Positions 22,150 to 34,715 of a DNA stretch of 64,000 nucleotides are shown here, in pieces. Each line of letters starts with the position of its first letter. The first letter of the stretch is position 1. A program made the position numbers and the translations under genes. A model generated the notes under the pieces. That model saw nothing but the letters and a program-made list of their open reading frames with translations, ran no database searches and was not told where the DNA came from. Origin of the DNA: Diorhabda sublineata. Its lineage: Eukaryota; Arthropoda; Insecta; Coleoptera; Chrysomelidae. The stretch lies in assembly GCF_026230105.1 (NCBI RefSeq), contig NC_079477.1:5213001-5277000 (forward strand). The letters run 5' to 3'.

Positions 22150-25030
22150 AGTTGGTAATGTGAAGTTAAGTTTCAGCCCCTGAAGACGAACTACTAAAAG
22201 TGAGTTTTGTTATCAAGGTTGTTCATTTGAATAACATAGGACAATCATTAACTGGAACTTGTTAAAAGAAAAAGCAAAACAATTCACGTCTATTTAAGTT
22301 GAAATATGTGTGTTCAAGAGTCTAAAGGGAAAGTGAAAGTTTTAATGAAGCAGTTTTGTTAGATTGACACAGCAAGTCATATTTTTAGTACTGATGAAAC
22401 CGCCTCCATTTTAAAACGTTTACCTTACCTTAAAAGATAAAAAACTTTGAGAAAAATATAGTAAATAAAGCCTAACAGTTTTATCTAAAATGTTTCGACA
22501 TTAAACCAGCAATGAAGTTGCGATGTCTCAAACGGTATCGCACTTGGCCAACCACAAACCTTTTTAACAGATAACATACACAGTCCTCATTGATCATATC
22601 ATATAATATCAAACTTTACTTTTTTCCGCCGAATACATACCACTTGTATATATTGCAACTTTTGGACCAAAATATTATCCATAATTTCAAGATATTTCTT
22701 TTAGCTGATTTCAGAACATCGACAGTTATTTTACGATTGATAAGGAATGCAGAACTGTAATACAACTGTAGAAATCAATGAAGAGGAAGAAACAGTAATA
22801 GTACCTCTGGTTGACGTGAACGATGCGAGTTTTAATGACGTTTTACGAGTGGATAAAGATGTTACTAGGATCTGTAAGCAGTAGCAAAGGTTTTGAGACA
22901 CATTACAAAGCTTTTTTTCGACAAAACGATGCTTAGAATCGTCGGTGTTGCAGATTTTCAGTAGTTTTCCTGTAACCTGGTGAAGTGGTTCAGCAGCCAA
23001 CTGGCCGACGATAAGAAATATTACAGCCGTAGCTGTATCCACTTCCCAAAGAACCGGTTATTTACTGAGCCTCTCTCTATATCCTGAATCCACCACAACT
23101 CCATCCCTGCAGATGAGTTTTTCCCATATCTAAACCTTATAAACCCTCCCCCCCACATGGATATTGTCACCCAAATCCCAAACAAACCTGTCTCCCCCTA
23201 TCTCTTAGGATAGTTATTATATACATTATATTATATAAATGATTGTGAGCCGAGGAAGGTGATTTTTGAATATTGTGTTCATGTGTAAGAAATAGGGTGT
23301 TTAATTCCAATTGTCGACAAATATATTTAAATCTTTACAATCCAAGTTATATACATTTTTAAAGAAATTCAAAATTTCATAGAGCCGCTAGATTCTTTTA
23401 TATTAACAAACGCAATAATTATAACTTTCAGATTTTTTCTCGAATAATTTAATTTTACAAACTCTCTATAAATATATTACAAAAGACCTTAGATTTTCGA
23501 TTTAACCAAAAACCGATTGTATTCATATTATATTTTCATTGTGATACAGAGATTCATTTGTTTTTTTGGTTTTCGCTATTTATAATAGTTTGGTTGTATA
23601 CTAGTTGCGTACTGCTGTAAAATTTTATTCCGAGTAACTGTAAGGGTCGTATATGAATTGCGTACAGAAGACCTTCCAAGAAATGGAACAAAATACCTCC
23701 GTAAACTATTTGTACTTCATAGGATTATCGATATCTGAATATTGAATTCTGGTTAATCATTTTCTTGCTTGGAATTCAAGGCATACATATTATCAACTTA
23801 TTAATAATAACGTCCCCTCCCATAACTACCAAGAATGGGAATAAATTCAAAGTAATTGATCATAACTTAACCTAACCTTAGTTTGTAGGTTAGAAAATGG
23901 TCGGTCCGGACGCAACTAGTACAGCCCTTTACAGGTCCGGTTAACCGCAAAACACAACTAGTGTGCAGCGATTAGGATTAGGACCATCAGAAAAATATCT
24001 TTTTGCTGCTATTCTATTTATTATTTTATTTTTCAAGGTCTCTTCTAACAGAATGAGAATAAAACTGTACTGAATACATATATCGTTCTCATGTGTGAAA
24101 TAAAAGTATCTATCTATAATCGTGTCTAATATTACATGGAAAAGATAGGATTTTAATGGAAATATGACATCCACAATTTTGAATTACTAAATTATTTACT
24201 CAGATCACGCATATTTTCTCGTTAAACATAAAAACAAAATCTTTAGTCACAAATGATTACAAATATTCAAAATAATTCAGGTTTTTAATTTAAAATTTAT
24301 ATTTTATATAATTTTATAGAAAAAGTAGATATTTTTGAAAATCATTCTCAAAATATTATCTTCCGAATCACAAATAGCAGATTCTAAATTTACTTACACT
24401 AATGACTGTATTTAGGTAGCTACACAAAATGTAAACCATTTAGTACAATTTATTTTTGTAATTCGATACATTTTAGCAACTGTTTTTTATGGTTTTCATA
24501 AATAAACATTTTACATGATTAACGTATTTTTCTATGGCATGTATAAAAAATAACTTATTGCAATCTATACGGAAATTATTCATTTCCTATAGTCTTAAGA
24601 ATGTACCACCTTAGTTTGGCGAATTTTCTATTTTTTTTAATGTCTCATTGATGGTACTCTTACATCCGTGTCAAATAAATAAGTCCTTCTATAATTTTAT
24701 TAATTTGTGATAGACATGCTGATAAAGGGGGCATAATAACTACAAATATTACTGTGATCATAGTCTCTTATAAACACACAATTAATTCTGGGAGCTTCAT
24801 GTGTCGATACAAACCTGTTAGGGGGCGATAAAAGATATTATTTACTTATTTTGTTATGAGATTTTGTCATTTTTTAAGTCTTTAAACAGGAAACTCCACA
24901 GAAATCATGGATAGAAATCTAGCAGGTTATATTATGGGTCCAGCCCTAGAAATCCAGTGATCAGGAAAATATATCATAAAGATTTTTCTCACAAATTGAC
25001 TGGCTCTCTATTTTTTGTATGTATGTAGAT
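22150..25030. other. No feature recognised
   Basis: No convincing frame or repeat boundary is seen. A more GC-rich block at about 23040-23220 with a C run (23148-23154) has no coding frame I can support. Confidence 0.4.
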
Positions 25031-25039
25031 ATTGGGGTG

Positions 25040-26170
25040 TCATATACACCGTGACCCAAAGGATCTATTATGCACCCCTTTCATGCTGCGATACTGGGGA
25101 ACTTAGTATTTACAGCTCATCTTTTAATTCTATTCTTTCTACAAAGTTCAAAATGTAGGATGGCTTCAATTGCCAGAGATCTTCGTCTTCTATTTCATAC
25201 GCTCCCAGGTGTAATGCTTTGGGGTTCCGTAGTGTTTCACACTTCTAGAGAATGTTAATAGAGGTTTCATCCTCTGTGCAAAAAAATCTGCACGCTGCAT
25301 TATCTGCCAAGTCCAGCGCCTTTAGTGAGACTTCATAAGTTGTTCTTACGTATGTTGATACATTTAGCAGATCTACTCGATATAGTTTTCCAGAATAGTC
25401 TTTGCTTATCCTTGTAGGTTGTCCCAATAATTCGTTTTGCTTCTATCTACCTTTTTTCCAACACTTTTTCTATTGCTCTGTACTCTGTAGTTCTGTAGCT
25501 GATACCACAGAAGGGTTCAGGTCCCATAAAGATCTTGTCTGCTCTGGCTTTAGCGAGCTTATCAGCTATTTCATGTCTTGGTTGTCCCGAAATCCATTGT
25601 AGGGTAACTTTATTTTTGTTTCCTAGCTCGTTCAATTCAAGGTAATCCCAAACGAAATTGGATTTGATGATATTGAAGCTTAAAGCTCTAATGACTGCTT
25701 GGTTATCGGATAGGATGATGATTTCCTGTTTGCGATAGTTTCTCTCTAGATTCAACTGGACAAATTTTTCAATTGCATAAATTCCTAATTGGTGCCACGC
25801 TTTCCAGTACTATGTGCAGATGTGAGAAATTTAAAATCAACTAGTGCAGTTGTTGGGCATGATTTCATGGCCCCGGTCGGACATATAAAAATCAGTCTTC
25901 GTACCTTTGAGATATTGTTCCTCGTGGTTTTCAGACTATTTCTATTACTCCAAACTACTACCCTATATGTGATGATTGGTCCTACGATTGCTGTATACAT
26001 CCACAGTAGGATCCTTGGGATACGACCTCAATGACTCCCTTCGATGTTTCTGCACACCATCAGGGCTTTAGTGATTATTTCCTTCTAGTTTTTATAGTGT
26101 AAGTACCAGATATTTCTCCTCTATTTTACACTCAATAACTTGCCCGTCTAGCTTGGGTTTATTGTTGAGT
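25040..26170 (-). pseudogene. LINE with RNase H (I/R1-like), 3' half
   Basis: Reading the minus strand from right to left: reverse transcriptase thumb (KPKLDGQVIECK, MYTAIVGPIITY, CPTGAMKSCPTTALVDF), RNase H (IIILSDNQAVIRAL, KVTLQWISGQPRHEIADKLA) and the C-terminal domain (GPEPFCGI, CRFFCTEDETSINIL) down to a stop near 25130. A short 3' untranslated region follows. It makes DNA from its own RNA when intact. The N-terminal domains are missing and frames shift between the parts. Related RNase H tails occur at 54345-54890 and, more decayed, near 48900-49120. Confidence 0.8.
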
Positions 26171-27440
26171 TTTTACTTCCTAATGAAAGAAATTAGATAG
26201 GTTGCGATATATCTGCATTTTTTGTTTGAGTGTTTTTTGTTTGTTGTCCACCAACATGTTCTTTTGCTATCAAGAATGCGATGAATAACTGTTGATGAAA
26301 TTTACTTGCAACCAAGAAGGAAAGTAGGGACCGGAGGAACAAGAAGGAGAGGAAGCAAAAGTATCTAACGATTATGATTTTGAAAAATCATTTTCTTCAG
26401 TTAAATGTAAAAGTTTCTAATAAAATTATTTCCTTTATCAATAGATATTTTTGAATTGAACATATAATGAAAAATACAACTTTTTTAACTGTTTGAAACG
26501 TTATATTTCAGAAACTTTTAGGAGAGTAAGTATGGGAAAGTTTTTTGTGAAGTTTGATCCCGAATCAATTTTTTTTAAGTACGGAATCCATAGAGAATGT
26601 TTAGATGTCACATATATGATGGTGGTCAATTTGATCGGACTAGAAATAGGATATAACTAAACTAATTTAAATAAAACTTACATATTCAGTTTAAACTATT
26701 TTTGATAAATGTAACATTTGTTATAAGCATAACGATTAAAGGGACATCAACCATATTTACACCGATAAGATAGCAGTTATCATTGAGATTAAGTGTACAT
26801 ATACACAATATGGCTTTCGTTTTATTAAAGACAGGGTGATATACTATGGGATAATAGATAATGAATATGTTCATTTTTGATAATTAAGTTTACAAGTCAA
26901 ATATATGTAGAAACTAAATTTATAGTAACTAGGACTTTTTAGAATATATTTTTTGTTTTTCTGATACAGGGTTTGAGTTCAACAATAAATTTCTGAATCT
27001 TCAATGGGTCACTTCATACAAAAAAGTTTGACGTCAATTAACAAATTTTTGTTGCAAATATTAAGATGGTTTGAAAGGATACTAATGTAAGGAAGAAAAA
27101 AATAAATAATAATAATAAAGTCAAAGAATTAGTGTGAATTTACTAAATTTCATAAACCTTTTGATACGTTTGTTTCTGATTAATCTCGATTTTGACTCTC
27201 TTCTTAGTTAGAATTAGTTATTTTTAATTTTTGAAGACAGATAAAAATTTTTGACGTTTCCGTCATTTTTACTTACTTATATTAATTAATAGATCACCTA
27301 CATTATATATATATATCAAAATAAAACCAAAATAGAAATCTCTTTTAACAAGAAAAATTATTTTTTCCTTAGTTTTCACATCTCAAAAATACGTAGCAGC
27401 CATCTATCAAATTGTTCGTAGTTGTATTAGAATTTACAAA
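26170..27440. other. No feature recognised
   Basis: AT-rich intron sequence with a short TA run near 27305. Confidence 0.4.
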
Positions 27441-27700
27441 AAAATAGCTATAAATTTTACTTAAATTATTTAAGTCTTTTTGTATGGTATTTGATTGAAT
27501 TTTCTAAATTCTGAGTTGTTTGCCCTATGTAGACAGCGTCACAATCAATTGTTTAGTTTCTGTTCTGTTCCTTAATTGATTATGAATATGTTTAACCTTT
27601 TCTTAAATAAGTTGTTTATCATTTTTTCTAGATACTTATTTTCTTTCAATTTTTTCAGTTTTTCCTTTTTGAATATCGAAGCATCAAAATTCAGGATCTG
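27440..27700 (-). pseudogene. Penelope-like element, GIY-YIG end, fragment 2
   Basis: The minus strand reads KEKLKKLKENKYLEKMINNL and, after frame changes, CDAVYIGQTTQNLENSIKYH. CDAVYIGQT is the hallmark of the Penelope-like GIY-YIG endonuclease. It is strongly decayed. Confidence 0.5.
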
Positions 27701-27959
27701 GTAATTGGATAGATCTCTCAGCCAAACTTATTATCACTCATCTTTTTTCTGACATTGAAGTTCAAATATCTTGAGGACCAAGTTGGTTTTGTATACCACA
27801 GTATTCTTACGTTACTTTTAATTTCGTATAATCTGACATCAAGGATGAATAAAGTCGAAAAAAGCCAAAAGCCAAAAAACTGGCTGTTGATGAGTTTTAT
27901 TGGTCAAAAAGAGATGATGGGGCAACTCATTCATATATTTGTTTAAAGTTTACGCAGCG

Positions 27960-29325
27960 TTAGTTAATCCACGTAAAATTATATGATTACCATCAATTCG
28001 ACCACAAGAAAGATGAGGCTGGTGCTTTTGAAAGTGTTATTAAAGACGATTTAGGTGAGGAACATTCAAAAAGTGCATAAATGCCAGAAAATAGAGTAAA
28101 CATATAAGATGTGATTATATAAAATCGTTGATTAACCGAGAGGTTTAGTAGAAGCCTTAGGGAATGACCGTCTGATTGAACAATAAGCCTATCAATTCTC
28201 AATTCTCTCTGACGATTATAAAAATGACTATGGTATGAATGTAATGTTGATCTCCATGTTCATATCTCATTTAACCCGAATGAATTCAGTTGTGAAAGAT
28301 CAAATAACAGGGAAAAAACCGGTAGAGCCTCGTTATCTTCATCCAAATGAATGAGTATTATTAACAACAGAAAATAAGAGATATACAAGATTCTAGTTTT
28401 TATTTACTCTAAAGCAAGGAACAACCCAATCAAAAAATAACAAACACAGAAGATATAACAACATACAATAAATAAACTTAGTTAGGTTATGGGATAGTGA
28501 ATATGGTGTGGCAGTAACGTCGAAATATGACACGAGAAATGAGAGAATTAAAGTGTATGATTACAAGACAAAAAATATTAATAAATTTTTATCGCTTACT
28601 GCAATTATTTCGGTATTTATTGCAAATAGGTACGTCAATTCACATTTTCTGATATATTTTCAATGTGAATACCAGAAACACCAAGAAAGTTTAACGATCG
28701 ATGACTCACAACAACGGTTTTTGTGTATCGGTAAGGATATTAAACAAAAGTTAAGGAGATCGCAGGGATAATCAGGAAAAATGGAAATTAAGTGTCGGAA
28801 ATAGTGTAAAAAACACACTTACAGGTCATTCACGAGTATTTTTGCTCTACGGGCAAATGTAATTTTCTAAATGCAATGAGAAACTTGTTATTAAAACACC
28901 TTACTACGAATGACGGGTCTATAAGTTCATGTTTCTTCAAATGAAATACACATTGTTGATTAAAAAAGAAAATTTCTTCATACCTCGATAAAAAATAACG
29001 CATTTTTACACATTTCGAGGCAGGAAGTTAAAAACTCGTGCATTGGTAAACATGCAGATAAGAGATCTGAACTTCGGGTTATAATGTTCTAGGTAAAACT
29101 TCTTTCTGTCTTGAAATAATTTCAAAAAAACATACTTTCGACCGGATATAAAGAAAATTAGTATACGCCGCAAAAATCGGCAGCAATACATTGAAGCTGG
29201 CAGTAAGGATTTTTGAAACCCACCAGCCTAGTGTTATGCCGAATACACTCGGATCAATTCCATCGAAACTCATTTCTAACGCAAATTATTAACCAGTTTG
29301 AAATGAGTAACAACCTTTGTATATG
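27960..29325. other. No feature recognised
   Basis: AT-rich intron sequence; small frames only (for example 28508-28771 plus), none recognised. Confidence 0.4.
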
Positions 29326-29334
29326 AATGGGGAA

Positions 29335-30265
29335 CTACACACGGGGCAACTGGTTGCCAACCAGTCGCCAACGCGTTGGCAACCGGTTTAAAGAAACTCG
29401 ATCTGTTGATACATTGGCAACTTGAATCACTCGCCTCTCAAAGGTTTTAATCGACGAAGGTTATTTTGTTTTCAATCTTAACACGAGTTTTTCTGTTTAA
29501 CCGGTTAGTAGTGCGCTCTAAGAAAATTACTGTCTTCATTTAGTTTTGATTTGTTTCTTGGAACTATAATTGTTATTTTTTAAGTAAAAAGCAAGCACAT
29601 CACCCTCGAATAGTGGTACCTGTCCTGTGGAGAAGATGTCTGTGGACGTTGATCTTGAACTTCTATAGGTTGTATTGTTCGGAAAAAACGTGCTTAGGTA
29701 CCTGTTTCCACGGGCTTGCACTTCTTCAAAGAAAGGTCTCGTGTGGAGTGTTCATGAGCTACGTCTGTCTATCGAGTAGGGCTTGCAAATACTGCTCTAG
29801 GTGGGATTATGTTCGACAGCTCGGAAGAGGTGGTAGGATCGGTAAAACAAGTTAGGTCAGCGACTTTTCTTCTACGCTCTAAGCTGACCAAGTTTCTGGT
29901 CAACTCTGGATAGTCTATAAGTCGAGTTGATATCTTCTGTATTGAGTCGAGCATCCCCAAGGTACGCTTACGAACCGAGATAAATTGGAAAAAGGGATGT
30001 ATGTAGAATATATCCTGCCACTTTGTTAAAATGAGGAAATTCGTATGTTCTAATACAATTATTCATTATTTATTTAGAAAAAAGTCTGGAATGCTCAAAA
30101 TTTCAATTACCTCAAGTTGTTATAAACCAAAATAAACTGTTTACTTTAGAGTCAGTCAGGTTTTGGTCACAATTGAGTAGGCTGTGTGTGCATAAACACG
30201 TCACTAATCAGTTGGCAATCAGTTAGTGACTTTAGTTACTTTTCAGTTGCTCCATGTGTTCAACG
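29335..30265. repeat. Two zones of CAACTGGTTGCC-type motifs flanking a LINE tail
   Basis: At 29345-29400 the sequence GGTTGCCAAC and GTTGGCAACC form inverted arms. At 30200-30260, GTCACTAA and TTAGTGAC enclose CAGTTGGCAATCAG, followed by CAGTTGCTCCATGTG. The outer parts (CACGGGGCAACT and, inverted, CATGGAGCAACT) look like the two ends of one non-autonomous element. Boundaries and target duplication are unclear. Confidence 0.3.
29560..29965 (-). pseudogene. LINE reverse transcriptase, C-terminal tail
   Basis: The minus strand reads LDSIQKISTRLIDYPELTRN, LVSLERRRKVADLTCF, SSELSNIIPPRAVFASPTR and, after a shift, QYNLQKFKINVHRHLL-like residues. The pattern of IQ..A.RLI, SL..RR.VA.L and IPP....TR is the conserved C-terminal end of a non-LTR retrotransposon protein, common in insects. 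Only this end is present. Confidence 0.65.
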
Positions 30266-31251
30266 TTACACTTCAAGAGTGAAAATGCGGAAACATTTAT
30301 CAATTATTGTTTGCAATGATTCAATTTATCTTAATATGTGGATAAATTTCATCAAAGAAGTTATAATAAAAAAAAAAGTACACGATAGCAAATTAAGATA
30401 GAATATTTATTAAAAGAAATGTGTGCTTAATTAGAATTTAACGATTTTCTAACATGGACAGAATATTGGTAATGTTTAAAAAATTCTACCTGCTCATAAT
30501 TTACATCATAGTCGTTCGATAGAAACTATTGAAATGAGCTGGAAATGAAATGATTATACTAAAGCTGGCAGATAATCTAAAGATAATTAAGATATCAGTA
30601 CAAATTGCAGTTTAGAGTTAATTTTTTACACCGCAAAGTTGGTTGGGTTGGGCTGCTCAATTTTTTTGTAGAATATTTGCGATTATTGTCGATTATAATG
30701 GAACACAAATTCGTTTTTTTTTTGAGTGTAAGATTAAATAAAAAATCTTTGAGACTTATGTGACTTCTGAGAACTACGAATGGAAAAATAAAGTTAAAAT
30801 TTTTTGGAAGATAACAAAAATCGGAAATACGCATTCCATTCTGTTTGATTGATGTTGTATGACAAAAACCAACAAGAATATAATTACTGCCCCCGCCCGA
30901 CCCTCAATAACATACACCCATGTTGTCACATTCTGAAGCAAAAGGAAAATAACAGTGCCAATGACCTCATCAAGACTGGATACGTTCTATGAATGGAAAT
31001 TTTAAATTCAAGGTGAGACATTTGTTTACTACGAGTTTTGGCTTTAATAAAACCAAAAATTAATATAATGTCAAGAGATAAGGAGCCCAATACATAAATT
31101 TTTTTTAAACAATCGGATAACGTTGGCACCGCTGATATCTCGTATTAAGCTTTTACAATTTGCTCAGTCGCACTTACAAATTGTTGATTTAACAACAATA
31201 AAAAGAATTTAATCGGTAAAAAAAACGTTAAAATATAATTGAAATACTTAC

Positions 31252-31289
31252 TTAGGACTTCTCGAAATTTGCATGGCCTCGAACGTCAT
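31252..31289 (-). CDS. Imp: Imp (IGF2BP orthologue), first coding exon
   Basis: The ATG at 31289-31287 opens a short exon encoding MTFEAMQISRSP plus two bases (AA) of the next codon, ending in a strong donor (AA|GTAAGTATT). Joined to the acceptor at 12328 it gives an uninterrupted NQTSKVIISNLGP junction, so reading phase supports the splice. An in-frame TGA about 40 nt upstream, with no ATG between, supports this start. The region just upstream becomes GC-richer (31370-31440) and may be the 5' untranslated region. Drosophila Imp has several alternative first exons, so this may be one of several starts. I infer the exon from splice signals and phase; it has no domain of its own. Confidence 0.7.
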
Positions 31290-31369
31290 TGAAAACAAAA
31301 ATAAATAACTAAAAACGATAAATATTCAATAAATTCCTTTCAAACACATAAAAATATCAATGAATTAAC

Positions 31370-31440
31370 ACGCGCGGCACTGTAGTACGTCAGCGACTGC
31401 TGGAAATATGCTGCGATGAACTATGCGACACTGTTGCCAG
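31370..31440 (-). promoter_or_regulatory. Possible Imp 5' untranslated region / transcription start region
   Basis: About 70 bp with CG dinucleotides (CGCGCGGCAC, GACGTAC) lie 80-150 bp upstream of the Imp start codon, in otherwise AT-rich DNA. No TATA box at a convincing spacing was identified. The call is inferred from position and base composition. Confidence 0.35.
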
Positions 31441-32289
31441 TTTTATTTGTTCAAATCAAACTTTATTCTTATTAACAAATTTGTTATCTACGATAAATAC
31501 AGTCGCTACATTTTTCGGGTTGCAGAATTTATAAAAGATGGCGATTTTTCTGTTAAAATGAAAAAGTATTATATTAAAAAAATTATACTAAAAAATTTGA
31601 CGAGTTTCGATGGAAATATTTCATATTGTAATTTGTATTAACTTCTTGGAGACGGGTTTGTAATTCTTGTACGGGTATTGTAGGGTTGAATTTTAGCTTT
31701 TAATCGGCGTCAATTTTAAAACTAGAATGTTGTTTTCTGACATTCGGTTTTACATTTTTTTAACCGTCTGACACGCGGCGACATCTTTTTCGAAAATATA
31801 TTCAAAATAATATTGAGAGCATTCATAATATTTTTCCCGAAGTCAGTTTTCAAAATCATAGTGCTAAAGGAGTTACTTTGGATAACAATGAAAATATCAA
31901 CTGACGCCCTAGCACCTCGGCTTCTTTCCTCCCACTCCCACTACTCAGCTCAAATTCATGCGTTCTTTTTGAGCCATCCATTATAAACAGTTTACACAAA
32001 ATATTGACAAATTATATACCTAAACAGCCTTCGTGAATCACTTTGTATACATTACAAATTATATAGTAAACGACATTATCTAAAAATATGAGTTGATAAG
32101 GAAGAATTCAGTATCATGTTCACTTCAACTATGTATTAATACTCAAAACAGATCTGTCTGATGCGAATTTTTTTTGTATTTCAATCAACGTGTCTCGACA
32201 ACTAAGATCATTGACACATGGTACAGTTCTGATACTATTATAGCTATAACTGCGACACCCTAACATTAACAAACTGTTTGAGTTACATA

Positions 32290-32560
32290 AATTAAGAATT
32301 TATATTTTACCATATAGACCAATGACTTGGCTACGGCGTTTGTCGAATTATTGAATTGAAAACAATTTGTTAGTAAGTGATTGACTGTCAGTGGTATTTT
32401 GCAGTGCTGACATTTGGAAGTATCAGAAGCGGCTATTAAATGTCCGTGAGTCAGTCTAGTATGCCCGATATGCGTATATATATGGGAAGTATGTTTCTGT
32501 CGGTCGCGTATAGAAAGTCTTATGCTAGCTTAATAGTAGATTTGTATCGCTGTGGAGGTT
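32290..32560 (-). pseudogene. LINE C-terminal fragment (RHTRLTHG motif)
   Basis: The minus strand reads RHTRLTHGHLIAASD, then C-x2-C and PLTVNHLLTNC. The sequence HTRLTHG followed by C..C and a VKH-like LL..C is a conserved C-terminal element of I/R1-type LINE proteins. It is a short, decayed piece. Confidence 0.55.
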
Positions 32561-32714
32561 AGCCGTTAGCATCTTGATCCTGTAAGTTCTTTCCCATGTA
32601 TGCAAGATTAAAGTACTGGTAACAGTAGAGCTTGCGAGACGAAAAATGCAGTCATGAATATCCTGAATGATAGGGTGTACTGGATATATTTGTCTAATGA
32701 AATTTATTGATATG

Positions 32715-32757
32715 AGCGAGTCGATGCATATAGCTGATAGTCGATAGCCAAGTTATC
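32715..32757 (-). ncRNA. Decayed hammerhead-like motif
   Basis: The minus strand AAGACGATAACTTGGCTATC is nearly the same as the stem II region of the motif at 63353-63393, but the CTGA and GAAA core parts are altered. It is probably a dead copy from a Penelope-like element. Confidence 0.3.
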
Positions 32758-33129
32758 GTCTTTACAATCCACAGATTGAGCTGTTTTTAGATTTATAAAT
32801 AACTACAATGTCGCAAAGAGGAAAATTAAAATTTTTCTCTAATGAAAATCTTTAGAAGATCAATTTGAAATGACAAAAATTAGATGTTAGCATGTATAAG
32901 GTAAATTATATAAACCAAATTAATATGGATATTATTTATACTTCAAGACGTAGGAGAAAATGTTGACAAATTTTCGAAATTAAGTTTTTCTCATATTAAA
33001 AATCAACACGTTTTAATATTATGAGGAATATGTATAGAAGAAAACTATTAATTGAATATTTACAAGACAGTTAACTTTGGTATAATTTCCATATTCAATT
33101 GAAACCAAATACATACAGTTGAATTTGGC

Positions 33130-33430
33130 AACGGTGCAAGTTATTCACGACAAAGATAAAAGACACGGAACGAGAGAGAAAGAAAAGATCTTTTCGAAAT
33201 GTACTGGCAGATTCTTTCGGTAGCAACTAAATCGCCGAATCGGAAAGGCAAAGCGCGCACTCTCACTCATTGCCTTCACAGGTCCTACTTCGACCGCGAA
33301 CCGGCCGGCATTTTTTTGGGTGTTTAAAATGCTGCCGAATCTCTTTTTCCCTCTCTGGTTGGTTAGTTACTTTTAACGTCACTACCGCACATAACCGTGC
33401 GAGTGGAAACATATAACGATGAATGGTCGG
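33130..33430 (-). promoter_or_regulatory. Promoter-like region upstream of Imp
   Basis: This stretch is clearly GC-richer than its surroundings and contains GAGAGAGAAAG, several CG dinucleotides (AAAGCGCGCACT, GACCGCGAACCGGCCGG) and CT-rich tracts. On the minus strand AATGA|GTGAGAG near 33265 could be a donor that closes a non-coding first exon. Because it lies 1.9 kb upstream of the Imp start exon, an alternative Imp promoter is a reasonable guess. It could also belong to an unseen gene on the plus strand. Confidence 0.35.
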
Positions 33431-33879
33431 GAATTATTAAGAATTTTTCTTCGATTTTTTATTTTATTTAATGTTGTTAATTAACTTAAATTTGTGGAGA
33501 AATAAATTATTAAATACACTGTTTCAATAAACTAGGAGAATTAGTTTATCATGTTAATACGTCCACGACCTCTATTCCTAAATTTGGCGATGCTATAAAC
33601 CAACTACTTTTTTTTCGTGTAAAATAGCTTCGGACAAGAATATTTTTGTTTTTTTTTTTAGTTTTTTTTTCATCTTTTTATGCAAGGTTACAAATTTGGG
33701 TCGTTGGATTAAGGTAAAATATTATTAAAATAAACCTCACACAATTTTTCGCTCAAAATGAAGGACAACATATGTTTTTTGAATGTATATCTTTGTAAAA
33801 AAACTAATTTTTAAGAAAAGTACTCAAATAAAAATCTAGAAATATAAGAGAACGAATTAATTTTTCAATAAATCCTATT

Positions 33880-34560
33880 TTACATTTTTGTGCCATATGC
33901 CGAAGCATGGAGACGGACATAATCCTATAGGACTACCTTTATTGTCCTTACATGTCAAACAGGAATACCAGGTCATGCTTCTTTTTTCCGTTGGCTGCAT
34001 AATTTACACCTTTTTCTCTTTTCTTCTTTATGTAGAAAATGATCGAAACCTACAGCTATATTTGATTTTTGTTTTGAAGTTTTTACTTGCAAAAGGTTTT
34101 TGATTATTTGCTCTCTATATTGGAGATAGGACAATTTTTTTATCGATTCTATTTAGCTACCAATTTTAGTTCCATAGGTCCACAAGATGAAAGAATATTT
34201 TCATTTATCAACTAATACTTTTTCTGGGTGTGCAGTAATTCGATGTCATTTAGTCTGTTCTTTCAACTCCGAACATATACCTGTTACACTCAGCTACCAT
34301 TTCAGGTTTAAATTTCTTTATTTCCTTTTGTGAAGTTACTTCTGTCATCCCTGACTTATGTTTACTTGAAATCATGAGAACTTCTTGCTTATCGTGCCAT
34401 TTAAAACTCTTTTCTGTCTGTCTTTTCCAGATAAGATTAACCTTCTTTAGTTTTTTAGATACATATGTTGGAAAATTTCCTTTAGTGTTAGCCAATATCA
34501 ACAATAGCCGCTACGTTTATTTTAAAGGTAATGTCTACATGGTCCGTTCGATTCCGAAAC
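33880..34560 (-). pseudogene. piggyBac (PGBD-like) transposase, C-terminal part
   Basis: The minus frame 34250-34504 reads FKWHDKQEVLMISSKHKSGM, then a basic stretch and VAECNRYMFGVERTD. The W.D...V...S..H pattern and the YN..M.GVD..D motif are conserved in piggyBac transposases. Downstream, in broken frames, KRCKLCSQRKKH and a C..PCF..WH-like stretch (33880-34010) give the C-terminal zinc-binding domain. Stops and frameshifts are many, and no TTAA-flanked ends were found. Confidence 0.75.
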
Positions 34561-34715
34561 CGTGTGACAGTTTGCGCCCGACGTGCCTAGAAACCGTAGT
34601 CAAATCGCGTCCCTCGTCTATGGACCGTCAGGAAATGATTTGCACTCAGACGCAATAAAGTCTATGGCACACATATGTGACTGTAGTTTTCCAGAAAAAC
34701 TATGCGTCTCATATA

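Larger units (their letters stand above)
12329..31251 (-). other. Imp: Imp intron 1 (about 18.9 kb)
   Basis: The donor AA|GTAAGTATT lies at 31251 and the acceptor TTACAG at 12329-12331 (minus strand). Inside are at least seven transposon remnants of different classes, listed separately. Parts without a named feature are 12329-13155, 15156-17880, 18761-19867, 20600-21387, 22150-25030, 26170-27440, 27700-29330 and 30270-31251. Confidence 0.85.

Noticed and set aside
23040..23220. GC-richer block as possible exon
   Set aside because: Neither strand keeps an open frame with splice signals, and no motif is visible.
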